In this document: positions 1 through 8,404 of the stretch, one piece after another
Layout: each line of letters begins with the position of its first letter
How positions within the stretch are numbered: the first letter of the stretch is position 1
DNA from: Alcaligenes sp. SORT26
GTDB lineage: Bacteria; Pseudomonadota; Gammaproteobacteria; Burkholderiales; Burkholderiaceae_B
NCBI RefSeq assembly: GCF_017377875.1
Contig: NZ_CP070975.1
Coordinates: 3,472,001 to 3,536,000, forward strand
DNA: 64,000 nt
Direction of reading: 5' to 3'
Translations under genes and position numbers: made by a program
The notes under the pieces: generated by a model
What the model was told of the DNA's origin: nothing
The model's database searches: none
What the model saw: only the letters and a program-made list of their open reading frames with translations

Positions 1-563
1 AAGAATGCACCAATAAGCTCGCTCTAGGGGATGCCGAAAATGCGTTCATACAACTGGCAATTGCTATCGATGGCACAGCTAAGCAGCTTTATTCAAGAAA
101 AAAGACCTCTGAGCGCTGTAAACAATTCTTGAAAGACAGCCTGCCTTTTATTCTTTGGTCACTAAGCAATGGAACACCGGCTAAAACGGGTAGCCTTTCG
201 TTCGAAATTTCGAATTCTAGCGAATACATTGAGTTCGAAGATATTGTCTACAAAGTCATGCGCTGCTCTTTACTCCACGACGGCGAGCTCTCGGAAAAGG
301 TGGAGTTTGTCAACGCAGCCTACATCGGCACGCTCAACGGGAAGTTGCAGTTCCCTTTAGCATTAATCGGCTCCTTGCTCTTCGCAGTGATCGCCAGCCC
401 AGTGAACGAGCGCCAACGAGTTTCTGAGTCAACGTCATTCACTTTTGGTACGACCAAGGTCCCTGTAAACCATATGCTTGGCAGTCTGGAAAGAACTAAA
501 AGAGCTATTCGTAACGGCTTTCTGTATGACGTGGAACATCTTATTGAGAATTCTAGAAGCTAA
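1..563 (+). CDS. HEPN-like hypothetical protein, 3' end only
   Basis: The reading frame starting at base 3 is open from the window edge to the TAA at 561-563, so this is the C-terminal ~186 residues of a longer protein. A TTG at 129 could start a shorter form, but the frame continues upstream without a stop. The segment RCSLLH (codons 261-278) has the R-x4-H spacing of HEPN ribonucleases, set in a helical context of the kind seen in HEPN-type hypothetical proteins of defence islands. A hydrophobic stretch (LALIGSLLFAVIAS) follows. I do not recognise the family with certainty. It lies in the same island as the large STAND nuclease but on the opposite strand, converging with it across a 360-bp gap, so the two are not one operon. 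Confidence 0.5.
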   Translation, partial: ECTNKLALGDAENAFIQLAIAIDGTAKQLYSRKKTSERCKQFLKDSLPFILWSLSNGTPAKTGSLSFEISNSSEYIEFEDIVYKVMRCSLLHDGELSEKVEFVNAAYIGTLNGKLQFPLALIGSLLFAVIASPVNERQRVSESTSFTFGTTKVPVNHMLGSLERTKRAIRNGFLYDVEHLIENSRS

Positions 564-923
564 GCGGAACAACCTTACATCTAAACCTTAATTGAAGCGG
601 AGTGCCTTCGGCTCTCGCTGAACTCCTACTTTAGCGGTTGTCCGCTTTGAGTCGAAAGCCGCCGATCACGGTTAATTGCTATCGACCCTTCTTGGAGGTT
701 TAAGCCATCCAGGACGAATGACTGCTTTGGCCTCAAGTCGATCGCTGAGAAAGTCAAACAGTATCCCATAGCGGGCATCCAAAAACGCGCCGCTAAAGCG
801 GTATTTAGAGGCAAAAATTTGGCGGTTGCTGGCTTAGCCTCTAGTCAAAACCGTTTGCTCCAAGCTGTGAGGATGCCGAGTGTTTATTGTTATATATGTA
901 AATGAGAATTAATTATTTAATGG
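564..923. other. intergenic gap between convergent island genes
   Basis: This gap lies between the ends of the HEPN-like gene and the STAND nuclease gene. It contains short GC-rich hairpins, for example an imperfect one at about 596-619 with a TTC loop and small CCGCT/AGCGG pairs near 633-646 and 790-801. It has no ORF with convincing codon use or a ribosome site. The 62-residue minus-strand ORF at 626-814 looks spurious. The hairpins may end transcription from both sides, but none has a clear T-run. Confidence 0.4.
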
Positions 924-3900
924 TCATCGGATCTGGGATCGGGCTTGCACGCTTTTGAATGCCTCAGTTTGTTCAAGTGCAGCACTTCTTCGATCACCAA
1001 GATCGATTAATGCGTCAAGAATCCACAGCAGACCCTGAGCCTGATCCGGCCGTAGCGGGAAATTGGCGTCGGCAAGTTGTTGCACAACCGCCGCTGTTCG
1101 TGCTGGAAGACTCGTGCCCACCCAGTTGCCTCTTGCGCTGTCCAGCTGCGTTAGTACTGCGCTGGCCTGCTCGATGAAATGGTCGAGTGGGTACGCTCTC
1201 CCGGCGCGCTCACATAGCAGGAGAAACTTCGACATGACGAAGGCAGACCATCCCGTGGCGGTCACCAGGCGAGTGACCGTCGGCATGACCAGACTGATCT
1301 CGGACCAATCGCCATTTACGAAGCGAGCGGCTCCGGTAGCCCTTTCGACATTGACTATTAGCAGGGCCTCGATAAGCTTTGGCATCTCACGCCCGGAGAC
1401 TTCTCCCGCGCGGTATCCGCCTGGTCTAAATGTGCTGTCAGAGATTACGTGGTCGGCGCAGAGTCCCAGCAACTCAAAAGTACCGGCGGGTATTTTTGTG
1501 GCATCCAGAACATGGCGCGTGACCAACCTGTCGGTGAACGCGGCGATAACATTAAGGCTATTGTTATCGTGGTTTTGAAGGAAAGGCGCGAGAAGTTGCC
1601 CCTCAATGACGGCAAGATCGAAGAATGGCGCTGCACGCGCCAACACATCACCCAGCGCATTGTCCCAACCTATCAGATCGGAGGCGCAGTCGCGCCTCTG
1701 TTCCATGCCTTTGGGCGGGTTCATCCGCAGGATCGTCCAGTTGACGAGACTTTTGACCAATGCGAGTACAAGTGGTTTTGTCTCGTCTGAAGTGCACCAT
1801 TTCTCGATCGGAAAATCTCCGAGATGTTTCTCGGCACGTCGCGGATCAAACAGCGGGTCAGGTTCAGTCCATCGGCCCTTGTTATCAGCATCATCCTTAT
1901 CATCCGAAGCGGATGGCAATTTGACCCAAGCGGGCGGCATCGGGCCAAAAGCTCCAAACTCCCTTGACTTAAGTCCCTTGAGGGCACGATCAAGTGCAGC
2001 CTGCGTCGCCAATTTTGCTGTACGGTTGTCCCGCTCGCCATCCCCGCTTATTACTGGTTGGTAGTAATGCGCCCTTTCCAATACTAGCTGAGCGATAACC
2101 CAGGAAACATGGGGGTCGGGGTCGGCAAGTAGTGCTGAAAAGGCACAGTCTGCGGCCTCCTCGTGTGGGTGAGCAGTTAACCAGATTAACCTTCGCGCAG
2201 GCTCGAGGTTAGACGGATTGTTGCGCCTCAGGTGAAGCAACGCGAATATCAGTTGCAGTACAGGATGCCATGCGATTTTCGAGCCGTAGGAAAATCCCGC
2301 TGGCTCCTTCATGCCCTCGATCCGCGCCATTACATCTATCGCCCATTTGTAATTTTCGGATAGGGGGGGGCTGAAACAGATGACACACGCGGCGACCGCC
2401 GCGACCAAGCTTTGGGGTGTGTGGTTTTCGACATCTAAACGTTCCGCAAAGAGCGTAGGGTGGTCCAGCGGGCGAGCGAGCGCGACAGCATCCATCAGTG
2501 TTTTGTCTGTATCGATTGCAAAAGCACGTAGCGATTTTACTGCCCACGTTAGGACGCCGTTTTGCTGCAAGTACACGCCTGCGGCTTCGCCGCGCGTAAT
2601 AGCCTCCTGCGAAAGCGGTGGATGATAGGCGATCATGGTTCGATTATCGGGTGTGCGATATCCCTGGTAATTATCGACGACAGCAAGCGCAGCGTATTCC
2701 TCCGCCTGCTTTGTGAGCGTGGCTGTGGAGGCTGGGTTTGAGCGTTGCTCTTCTAACTGATACGGGAGTGCTGTGACAAAACTCGCCAATGCCTGCTTAA
2801 ACCGCTCCGTGATCTCTGCATTGCCATTGATCGCGAATTGCATGGCAAGCTGCTTTATGTCGCGAAATCGGCTGGGCCGCTTATCGAGATAATCCTGCGC
2901 AGCTTTTTTTACGCCTGTTAGCCGATTAAAGATTCCAAATCCAAAAAGATCGATGTTTCGAGTCGGCTCCTGACGAACACGCTCGATATCAAACGGCCAA
3001 AGGCGCTGGCATGTCACTAGAGCCAGCGTGACTTCGGAGATATGTGAAGTCTCCAATGCCAAGCGGAGCGCGAGGCCCGGAGCGGCTATCGCTTCGTTGC
3101 CCTGCACGATGAGTTGGATCACCTCATCAACGGGTCGGCCGCTTTCGATTTGATGAAAGGCCCAGTAGCTCATGGCCAGAAAGGCGCAGTCAAGCGGTTG
3201 CGCGCCAAGCTGGCCAAGTTGCCAATTGTAAGTAGACCAATCGCCCCAAAACTGCTGCTTACCCCACGGGAAGGTGATTTCTGTAGGGATCGGGGTACCG
3301 TGTTGGAGACGCGTGATGTTCGCTATCTGCCGCCAGCCGGTTGTTCCATGATTGGCTAGATCATGTACAAGCTGTAAGGCAACCTCCGGCTTCTTATTGA
3401 AGAGACTGGCAAAGGGCTCATGCATCGCCGAGACCGGGGAATAGAAGTTGTGATGCCGGTCAATCCCGATCTCCTCGCGCCCAAGGCCGCCATAGCTATG
3501 GGGGATGTGGAAAGGGATGTGCTCAAGCATGCGCCTCTCGTGCTCGGTCCGTTCAGTTTCCGGTTTGTCGCGAATTCGTTGGATCCATTCGGCGGCTTCA
3601 CGCCGTTCGCGTTTCTCTCGATCAAGGTGATCTTGCGGCAGCTCCTGCTGTAGCTCGGCCTTTGTGACTGCTGCCAACCTTTCGGGTGAGACTTCTGCCA
3701 TCATCCAGGCGAGTGCCATGAGATCAGAATACGCGTCGCGGCGCATTCGTTCGTTGACGGTTGCACGCTCGAAGAGCGTATTAGCGTATTCAGGAAACGC
3801 CCGCGCGGCGCGCACGATAACGATCCTTAGCGCTGTAGCAAACTGCGTTTTCGCATCGCGGCCAAGTTCGTCCCAGCGGCTACGCTCAAATACCTGCTTT

Positions 3901-6290
3901 TCAGAATAAGCCGTTTGCTCAAAATCGATCAGCCACTCAGCGCAGATGGCAACGATGGCTTTTGACCGCGCAGTGCAGAAGTCTGATAACGCGTTCTGCC
4001 AAACGGAGAAAACTTCGACTACCCTGGGGAGGAGCCGGACAGGTAGCGTAGCTGCGAGCGGCAGAAGCCAGTCAAGAAAACGCCCCCAGCTTGTGAAGTC
4101 CGAGGGCCAACTCAGAAGCTCAGCAAGGCTTACCTGATCGAGCCCTGATTGACCCGGAGAGGTCTGGGCAAGGACAGTTGGGCTGGGAATTGTGTGTTGG
4201 GCCTGGAACCAGACTAATAGCTTTTCGAGCAGCACATAATCGTTAGTCGCCACAAGTTCAGTGAATTCCTTTTGGCTATTGAGGAATGTGCTTGTGAACG
4301 GAGGTGCGGTTAGCCATTCCCGACGCCATTGGGGCCGAAGCGTTGATTGATCTAGGGCGACGTAACTAGCCGACCACTGGCCCGCCTCTGCGATCGAATG
4401 CTGAGCCAAGAGGCCGACGACGCGCCCTAGGAGTGGAGGTTCGCCAGCGTGCGCTAGCCCTTCGATCCATGTGTCGCCTAGGTCGATGAGAAGGCGGAAA
4501 AATGTCCATTCAAAGAATATGTCGTGCGAAAATGAAAAGGAGGCGTCGCCATTATTCCCACGAAGGAGTAAGTCGCTCTTCAACGCCGCAATGTGCATAA
4601 ACGTAGGTTCTGCCAGCGAGCGGGCCGCGACATTCTTCCCAAGGTTGGTAACTCCCTTTTCCGCAATATCGAGCAGTGCGCGTTGCCGCTGCGGCACGAC
4701 TTCCGCAGCGGCATCGTGGCCTGCTCGAGCCCACCAAGCGTTGATTAGATCGACCTCTGTCTGTGGTTCGGTTGTCTCATTGGAAAAGCTTCGGGCAAGC
4801 ACCGCGGCGAAGAACGGGCGCCGCGCTATCGCCTTTACTGACGGCGCTCCCATCAAAAGGTGATGAAGGCCTGGTTTTTCCTTCGCCAGTACCTTAGCTT
4901 CGTCGTCATTGAATGGCTCAACCTGAACGTCACCAATCTGAGTGCCGCTATAGAAGGTCGATGGAAACCAAGCACGATATGTTTCAAGCCCTTGGTCACG
5001 TGAGGTGGCCAGAACCTGCCAATTGCTGAGGTCTGGGTTAGCCTCGATTGCATTGAGGATGTCGAGAATGATCCGCTTCTGGTCGGGGGTGATGCGATCA
5101 ATTCCATCGATGTAGAGTGTAGCCGTGCCAGCTGCGCCCATCTCCGCAAGGATGTCGCCAAGCTTCCGGTGTTTGACACCCAGCGCTGCAGCAAACTCCA
5201 ACCAGCTCTTCCCGGTCAGTCGGTCCGACTTTAGGAAAAGGATCGGCCCGCGCTGCGCGGCCTCTGTGGCTACCCGTTTAAGCACGACAGATTTGCCGCA
5301 CCCTGGGAGGCCACTGATGTTTACTACACGGCTGGCGGCAAGGCGATCATGCACGGCTTGTTGAAGCACGGCCCGGTCAACCTCGAACCCGTCGATGCTC
5401 TCGGCAATTTCGTTGAGACCATCACGGGAGAACTGTACAAGGGTGTCGATGTCGCTGCGAAAGCTCGGCGAGATCTTTAGCCGGACTACACCACGAAGCT
5501 GCGCGAGTAGAGCAGCCCGGGTCCATTTTCGGGCTGTGCCAGTGCCATCGCGAACAATGCGACAGAGGCGATCAAAAAGTAGAACCTCCAGCCCATCCTC
5601 ATTGCTTGCAACAAGCTCTTGAAGGCGGTTTGTGATCTCTGCCCAAAAGATGCCGGTCTCTTCGAGGCCGCTAAATCGAGCGGCAACAAACTGACGGTAG
5701 AATTTCCAACCGTCCTCAGCGCTGCATGCTCCGATGAGCGGAGCCAGTTCGTCCCGAAGAGCGCGTTCTGCAGCTGCAGCTGCACCATCCGCCGCAAAGC
5801 GTCGGTCGAAATCTGCGGGCGTGGGACTACTTACCGCCCAATCGATGAGGCGGTTGAGCGACCGATGTTTGGCTTCAGCTACATTGTCGACGACGTAACC
5901 ATAAGCGTCCCGATCGACTTGAAAACCTGGAGTTTTTCGGGTTTCTTTCGCGCGGTTGAGAACGTCGCGGAAATCCTTGTTAGTAGTGGCTCCGCTCACA
6001 GTGATCGTGGATTTCACTTGAAGACCCAACATTCTTGGGCCGTCAGCATCTTGAAACTCGACTATAAGATCATCCATCGGCTGGCCGTGGCCCGCTTGCT
6101 GGGTGGCAACGCTGCTCACGGTGCCGTGCTGAAGCATGGCATTCTCACTGCGAAGAAGAGCCGCTAAATAATAGGCGACCACCTTGTCTTCATAAGTGAA
6201 GCCAGTGCCACCGGTCAGTTCGGTAGATGTTGCCTGTTTTTTCCCCACTCCCTGCTGTGGGGGCTGTTTGTTGTTTGTAGATTTAGTCAA
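924..6290 (-). CDS. Cap4-type nuclease / STAND ATPase fusion, Avs-like defence candidate
   Basis: A 1788-residue protein. N-terminal residues ~24-140 look like the Cap4 dsDNA-nuclease fold (PD-(D/E)xK): TGGTG at 26-30, E34, DD at 73-74 and LQVKS at 90-94 (Q91-x-K93). A linker of ~180 residues leads to a P-loop ATPase with Walker A GLPGCGKS (327-334) and Walker B LYIDGID (392-398), as in STAND/NACHT proteins. The remaining ~1200 residues are helical and repeat-like (TPR/ARM style), the usual place for the sensor. Avs (AVAST) proteins share this nuclease-ATPase-repeat order and size; in them the sensor binds a phage protein and the ATPase oligomerises to activate the nuclease. A function as a single-gene phage sensor is therefore inferred, not shown. 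Confidence is high for the ATPase, good for the nuclease and low for naming an Avs subtype. The gene lies in a tRNA-Leu island. Confidence 0.78.
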   Translation of the reverse strand: MTKSTNNKQPPQQGVGKKQATSTELTGGTGFTYEDKVVAYYLAALLRSENAMLQHGTVSSVATQQAGHGQPMDDLIVEFQDADGPRMLGLQVKSTITVSGATTNKDFRDVLNRAKETRKTPGFQVDRDAYGYVVDNVAEAKHRSLNRLIDWAVSSPTPADFDRRFAADGAAAAAERALRDELAPLIGACSAEDGWKFYRQFVAARFSGLEETGIFWAEITNRLQELVASNEDGLEVLLFDRLCRIVRDGTGTARKWTRAALLAQLRGVVRLKISPSFRSDIDTLVQFSRDGLNEIAESIDGFEVDRAVLQQAVHDRLAASRVVNISGLPGCGKSVVLKRVATEAAQRGPILFLKSDRLTGKSWLEFAAALGVKHRKLGDILAEMGAAGTATLYIDGIDRITPDQKRIILDILNAIEANPDLSNWQVLATSRDQGLETYRAWFPSTFYSGTQIGDVQVEPFNDDEAKVLAKEKPGLHHLLMGAPSVKAIARRPFFAAVLARSFSNETTEPQTEVDLINAWWARAGHDAAAEVVPQRQRALLDIAEKGVTNLGKNVAARSLAEPTFMHIAALKSDLLLRGNNGDASFSFSHDIFFEWTFFRLLIDLGDTWIEGLAHAGEPPLLGRVVGLLAQHSIAEAGQWSASYVALDQSTLRPQWRREWLTAPPFTSTFLNSQKEFTELVATNDYVLLEKLLVWFQAQHTIPSPTVLAQTSPGQSGLDQVSLAELLSWPSDFTSWGRFLDWLLPLAATLPVRLLPRVVEVFSVWQNALSDFCTARSKAIVAICAEWLIDFEQTAYSEKQVFERSRWDELGRDAKTQFATALRIVIVRAARAFPEYANTLFERATVNERMRRDAYSDLMALAWMMAEVSPERLAAVTKAELQQELPQDHLDREKRERREAAEWIQRIRDKPETERTEHERRMLEHIPFHIPHSYGGLGREEIGIDRHHNFYSPVSAMHEPFASLFNKKPEVALQLVHDLANHGTTGWRQIANITRLQHGTPIPTEITFPWGKQQFWGDWSTYNWQLGQLGAQPLDCAFLAMSYWAFHQIESGRPVDEVIQLIVQGNEAIAAPGLALRLALETSHISEVTLALVTCQRLWPFDIERVRQEPTRNIDLFGFGIFNRLTGVKKAAQDYLDKRPSRFRDIKQLAMQFAINGNAEITERFKQALASFVTALPYQLEEQRSNPASTATLTKQAEEYAALAVVDNYQGYRTPDNRTMIAYHPPLSQEAITRGEAAGVYLQQNGVLTWAVKSLRAFAIDTDKTLMDAVALARPLDHPTLFAERLDVENHTPQSLVAAVAACVICFSPPLSENYKWAIDVMARIEGMKEPAGFSYGSKIAWHPVLQLIFALLHLRRNNPSNLEPARRLIWLTAHPHEEAADCAFSALLADPDPHVSWVIAQLVLERAHYYQPVISGDGERDNRTAKLATQAALDRALKGLKSREFGAFGPMPPAWVKLPSASDDKDDADNKGRWTEPDPLFDPRRAEKHLGDFPIEKWCTSDETKPLVLALVKSLVNWTILRMNPPKGMEQRRDCASDLIGWDNALGDVLARAAPFFDLAVIEGQLLAPFLQNHDNNSLNVIAAFTDRLVTRHVLDATKIPAGTFELLGLCADHVISDSTFRPGGYRAGEVSGREMPKLIEALLIVNVERATGAARFVNGDWSEISLVMPTVTRLVTATGWSAFVMSKFLLLCERAGRAYPLDHFIEQASAVLTQLDSARGNWVGTSLPARTAAVVQQLADANFPLRPDQAQGLLWILDALIDLGDRRSAALEQTEAFKSVQARSQIR

Positions 6291-6562
6291 GCTTGCCTCT
6301 AATCAAATCGTCACCACCCCTCCGAGCCTGAAATGCGAAGCTCAAACCTTCCTCAACGGCTGACTCCTGAGTTGGAGTCGAGTCTAACTTGGCGAGAATA
6401 ATGAGAGAAGGGGTTGCGTGTTAGCGGTAGTGTCGATACTAGTGCGGTGCAACGTGGACAGTCCTTTAACGGTTTCATTTTTAGCTTTTAACCTCACACG
6501 TGTCCATCGCCTGCAATTGGCTAAAAAACTATTCGCTAACATCAAACTCAGCCCAACGAAAT

Positions 6563-6748
6563 TCAATCAATTATTTCTCTACTTCTCTTGGTTTTTTTGT
6601 AGAAGAGACTAATTAGCTCTTGGATATTGATGTCACCTTCAATATATTTCTGAGCTTGTGCCGAAGTATCCTCGGGTATAACAAAACCTTCCAACTCTAC
6701 CGACGCCCGAGCAGCATCAGAGGCCGCCTTTCGCTCAGCTTTACTCAT
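6563..6748 (-). CDS. VbhA-family antitoxin, Fic partner absent
   Basis: A 61-residue protein with the Fic-inhibitory helix motif (S/T)xxxE(G/N): S16, E20, G21 in SVELEG. It is followed by a helical stretch ending GDINIQEL, as in the antitoxin_VbhA fold. In VbhA-VbhT and related class I Fic modules this helix puts its Glu into the ATP site of the Fic AMP-transferase, whose gene normally follows directly. Here the 272 bases downstream contain no HPFxxGNGR-type motif, and the next gene on the strand is the STAND nuclease. The antitoxin is therefore an orphan, perhaps left by recombination or protecting against a Fic protein elsewhere. An AGGGTGG-like ribosome site lies about 7 bases before the ATG. 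Confidence 0.72.
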   Translation of the reverse strand: MSKAERKAASDAARASVELEGFVIPEDTSAQAQKYIEGDINIQELISLFYKKTKRSREIID

Positions 6749-6787
6749 ATCGCACCACCCTCATGTAAGAAGCCACGGAATTAAGGC

Positions 6788-6916
6788 CTAAAGATCAGAA
6801 GCAATCAGCGCTACCACGAACAGAAAAATGCAGTACAGCCACATCTTGGCCAGGAACATTTCTACATGGGCGATGCCATGTGCACAAGCTACAATGTAGT
6901 GATCTAAAAGCTCCAT
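6788..6916 (-). CDS. small membrane protein, 42 residues
   Basis: Found by reading the minus strand; too short for ordinary ORF cut-offs. The ATG (6914-6916) has a good ribosome site, AGGAAG, about 5-8 bases upstream. The protein begins MELLDHYIVACAHG and ends with a hydrophobic segment (about residues 26-40, WLYCIFLFVVALIAS) long enough to cross the membrane. It lies 39 bases upstream of the VbhA-like antitoxin on the same strand and may share its transcript. Its function is unknown. Small one-helix proteins occur near island ends and in toxin systems, but nothing here identifies it. An overlapping 72-residue ORF (6795-7013) in another frame looks like chance. Confidence 0.5.
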   Translation of the reverse strand: MELLDHYIVACAHGIAHVEMFLAKMWLYCIFLFVVALIASDL

Positions 6917-6979
6917 CCCTCTTCCTGTCTTGGCCGGCTAAAAAACGATGGCGTAGATGTACGGATTGATCACCTGATT

Positions 6980-7000
6980 TCGGTACAGTATCGGTACAGT
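6980..7000. repeat. tandem direct repeat next to att site
   Basis: Two copies of TCGGTACAGT (6980-6989 and 6991-7000), separated by one base, lie about 120 bp inside the island end marked by the tRNA-Leu fragment. Tyrosine integrases of genomic islands bind short arm-type direct repeats at this kind of distance from the crossover, so these are likely integrase arm sites. The rest of 6917-7118 is AT-rich and shows no gene. Confidence 0.45.
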
Positions 7001-7118
7001 GAGTAGTTTTCACTAAATTGCGCTAAGTTGACTAACTCACTGATTCTTAAGTTATTTATAGTTTTATTATATCAACTTAAGGTGAATGGTTTTACCTCAC
7101 AAAGCACTGTTTCTTCGC

Positions 7119-7173
7119 GACTCAAAATCCCCCGCCGCAAGGCGTGCCGGTTCGATTCCGGCCCCGGGCACCA
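7119..7173 (+). other. attachment site: 3' fragment of tRNA-Leu(CAA), island boundary
   Basis: The sequence from the anticodon loop to the CCA end matches a class II tRNA-Leu. It has loop CTCAAAA (anticodon CAA), the 3' anticodon stem TCCCC, a long variable arm around CGCCGCAAGGCG, the T-arm GGTTCGATTCC, acceptor CCCGGGC and an encoded ACCA. Nothing 5' of the anticodon stem fits a tRNA, so this is not a working gene. A truncated 3' copy is what site-specific integration into a tRNA gene leaves at the far end of the element. The island therefore lies to the left and the original chromosome resumes at 7174. Confidence 0.85.
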
Positions 7174-7383
7174 TATAAAATCTTCCTAAAGTTCAAACAG
7201 TTGGAAGATATCGTAGTTTCCTTCCCGGTTCAGGGAATCCTCATAATGCGTAAGTAAATACAGAATTGGTACGTTGCCATTTACCTTGTTCTGCGATCCT
7301 CCATAGCGCTTGTACTTTGTCCTTTATTACCGTCTAGACAGCACTCTCGATGGTTAGCCACCTATATTGATGAGGTGTTGCTT

Positions 7384-7560
7384 ATGGTCTATGTGGCGGA
7401 GGTGCCCTCTGAGATCACTCGGCATCTGAAAGCGCGTGCGCATCATTTCGCTTTGATGGACACGCTGAACAACGACAAACACATCGTTGAATCTACGCCC
7501 TTCGATATGTCGATGACGATTGAGCAGTTTGCGGTTTTCTTCGGCACGCCTTGGCAGTAG
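7384..7560 (+). CDS. small hypothetical protein, possibly a gene remnant
   Basis: A 58-residue ORF beginning MVYVAEVPSEITRHL, with GAGGTG about 8 bases before the ATG. Codon use looks normal and the frame is open back to 7258, so it may be the C-terminal remnant of a larger gene. No motif is recognised. It lies between the att site and the toxin-antitoxin pair; the sequence from 7561 to 7760 shows no other gene. An overlapping minus-strand ORF (7354-7626) is rich in Arg/His and less convincing. Confidence 0.3.
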   Translation: MVYVAEVPSEITRHLKARAHHFALMDTLNNDKHIVESTPFDMSMTIEQFAVFFGTPWQ

Positions 7561-7760
7561 GCAGCGGGAAATAGTACAGAGTAATTCGCTAGATCTAAAG
7601 GATGCTCTAGAAGCGCACCCGATCATGAGCTCTCAGGCCTTAGGGTAAGTGAAAGTGTGTGGCGGGTTACGCGACATTCTGCTGGGGCCAGCGCAGCTAC
7701 TATATGAGGCGTTGCGCGCGAAGTCCGACGAAGCCGGTTGTGCTATTTCCTAGTCAAAAA

Positions 7761-7797
7761 ACCCCAAAATGGGTATGATAAACCCCAATATGGGTAT
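7761..7797 (+). promoter_or_regulatory. tandem operator overlapping the HTH-nucleotidyltransferase start
   Basis: Two near-identical 16-mers, ACCCCAAAATGGGTAT (7761-7776) and ACCCCAATATGGGTAT (7782-7797), lie 21 bp apart, two helical turns. Each contains an ACCC...GGGT dyad. They cover the start region of the downstream winged-helix protein (candidate ATGs at 7769 and 7790). This fits autorepression by that protein, which is inferred. Confidence 0.6.
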
Positions 7798-8404
7798 AAA
7801 AACTACCGCTGCATCTCCTCGCAGCCTATCCGGCGCTCTCTTTCCCGGCACCAAGCAACGCGTGCTGGGAATTTTGTATGGTCAGCCCGACCGTAGCTTT
7901 TATGCGAATGAATTAATCAATCTGGCCGCCAGTGGGTCAGGTGCTGTTCAGCGGGAATTGGCCACGCTCACGAACAGTGGCCTAGTGACGGTAAGAACGG
8001 TTGGCAACCAGAAGCACTACCAAGCCAATGCAGAATCACCTATCTTCAACGAACTACGTTCCATCATCCAGAAGACGGTAGGTTTAGCTGATCCATTGCG
8101 CGAGGCTCTTCAGACGATGGCAGGTCGGATTACAGCGGCTTTTGTGTATGGTTCTGTCGCCAAGAAGACAGATACTGCGAGCAGCGATATTGATCTGATG
8201 GTGATCAGTGATGAACTTAGCTACGGGGAGCTCTTCATGGCCTTGGAGGAAGTAAGCAATACTCTCGGTCGCCCCGTCAATCCCACGATTCTGTCGCGTG
8301 AGGAGTTTCGTCAACGCATTGCCAAGCAGGAGTCTTTCCTGACTCGAGTCATTGAGCAACCCAAGATTTGGGTCGTAGGAGAAAGCAATGACCTCAGCGT
8401 TTGA
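7769..8404 (+). CDS. winged-helix / MNT nucleotidyltransferase, antitoxin-like
   Basis: A 211-residue protein. Residues ~25-90 form an ArsR/MarR-like winged helix (wing segment VTVRTVGNQKHYQAN). Residues ~120-200 form a minimal nucleotidyltransferase with G128-S129 and D140-x-D142 (SDIDL). The next gene overlaps by 17 bp and encodes a HEPN protein. In MntA-HepT modules the nucleotidyltransferase adenylylates the HEPN RNase and so neutralises it; here the antitoxin also carries its own DNA-binding domain, suggesting autoregulation at the tandem operator. No Shine-Dalgarno precedes the ATGs at 7769, 7775 or 7790. The first is used here, but the start is uncertain and may be leaderless. Confidence 0.75.
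   Translation: MGMINPNMGIKTTAASPRSLSGALFPGTKQRVLGILYGQPDRSFYANELINLAASGSGAVQRELATLTNSGLVTVRTVGNQKHYQANAESPIFNELRSIIQKTVGLADPLREALQTMAGRITAAFVYGSVAKKTDTASSDIDLMVISDELSYGELFMALEEVSNTLGRPVNPTILSREEFRQRIAKQESFLTRVIEQPKIWVVGESNDLSV

Noticed and set aside
626-814. 62-residue minus-strand ORF in the island gap
   Set aside because: No ribosome site or motif; lies among small hairpins and looks like chance.
6795-7013. 72-residue minus-strand ORF near the island end
   Set aside because: It overlaps, in another frame, the 42-residue ORF that has a ribosome site and a membrane helix; its own composition is Cys/His/Arg-rich and unconvincing.
7119-7173. Complete tRNA gene
   Set aside because: Only the 3' part from the anticodon loop is present; the upstream bases cannot form acceptor, D or 5' anticodon stems.
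7761-7797. Possibility that the two ACCCC...GGGTAT repeats are the start of a CRISPR or iteron array
   Set aside because: Only two copies, 21 bp apart, and they overlap a gene start; an operator explains them better. No CRISPR array was seen in the window.
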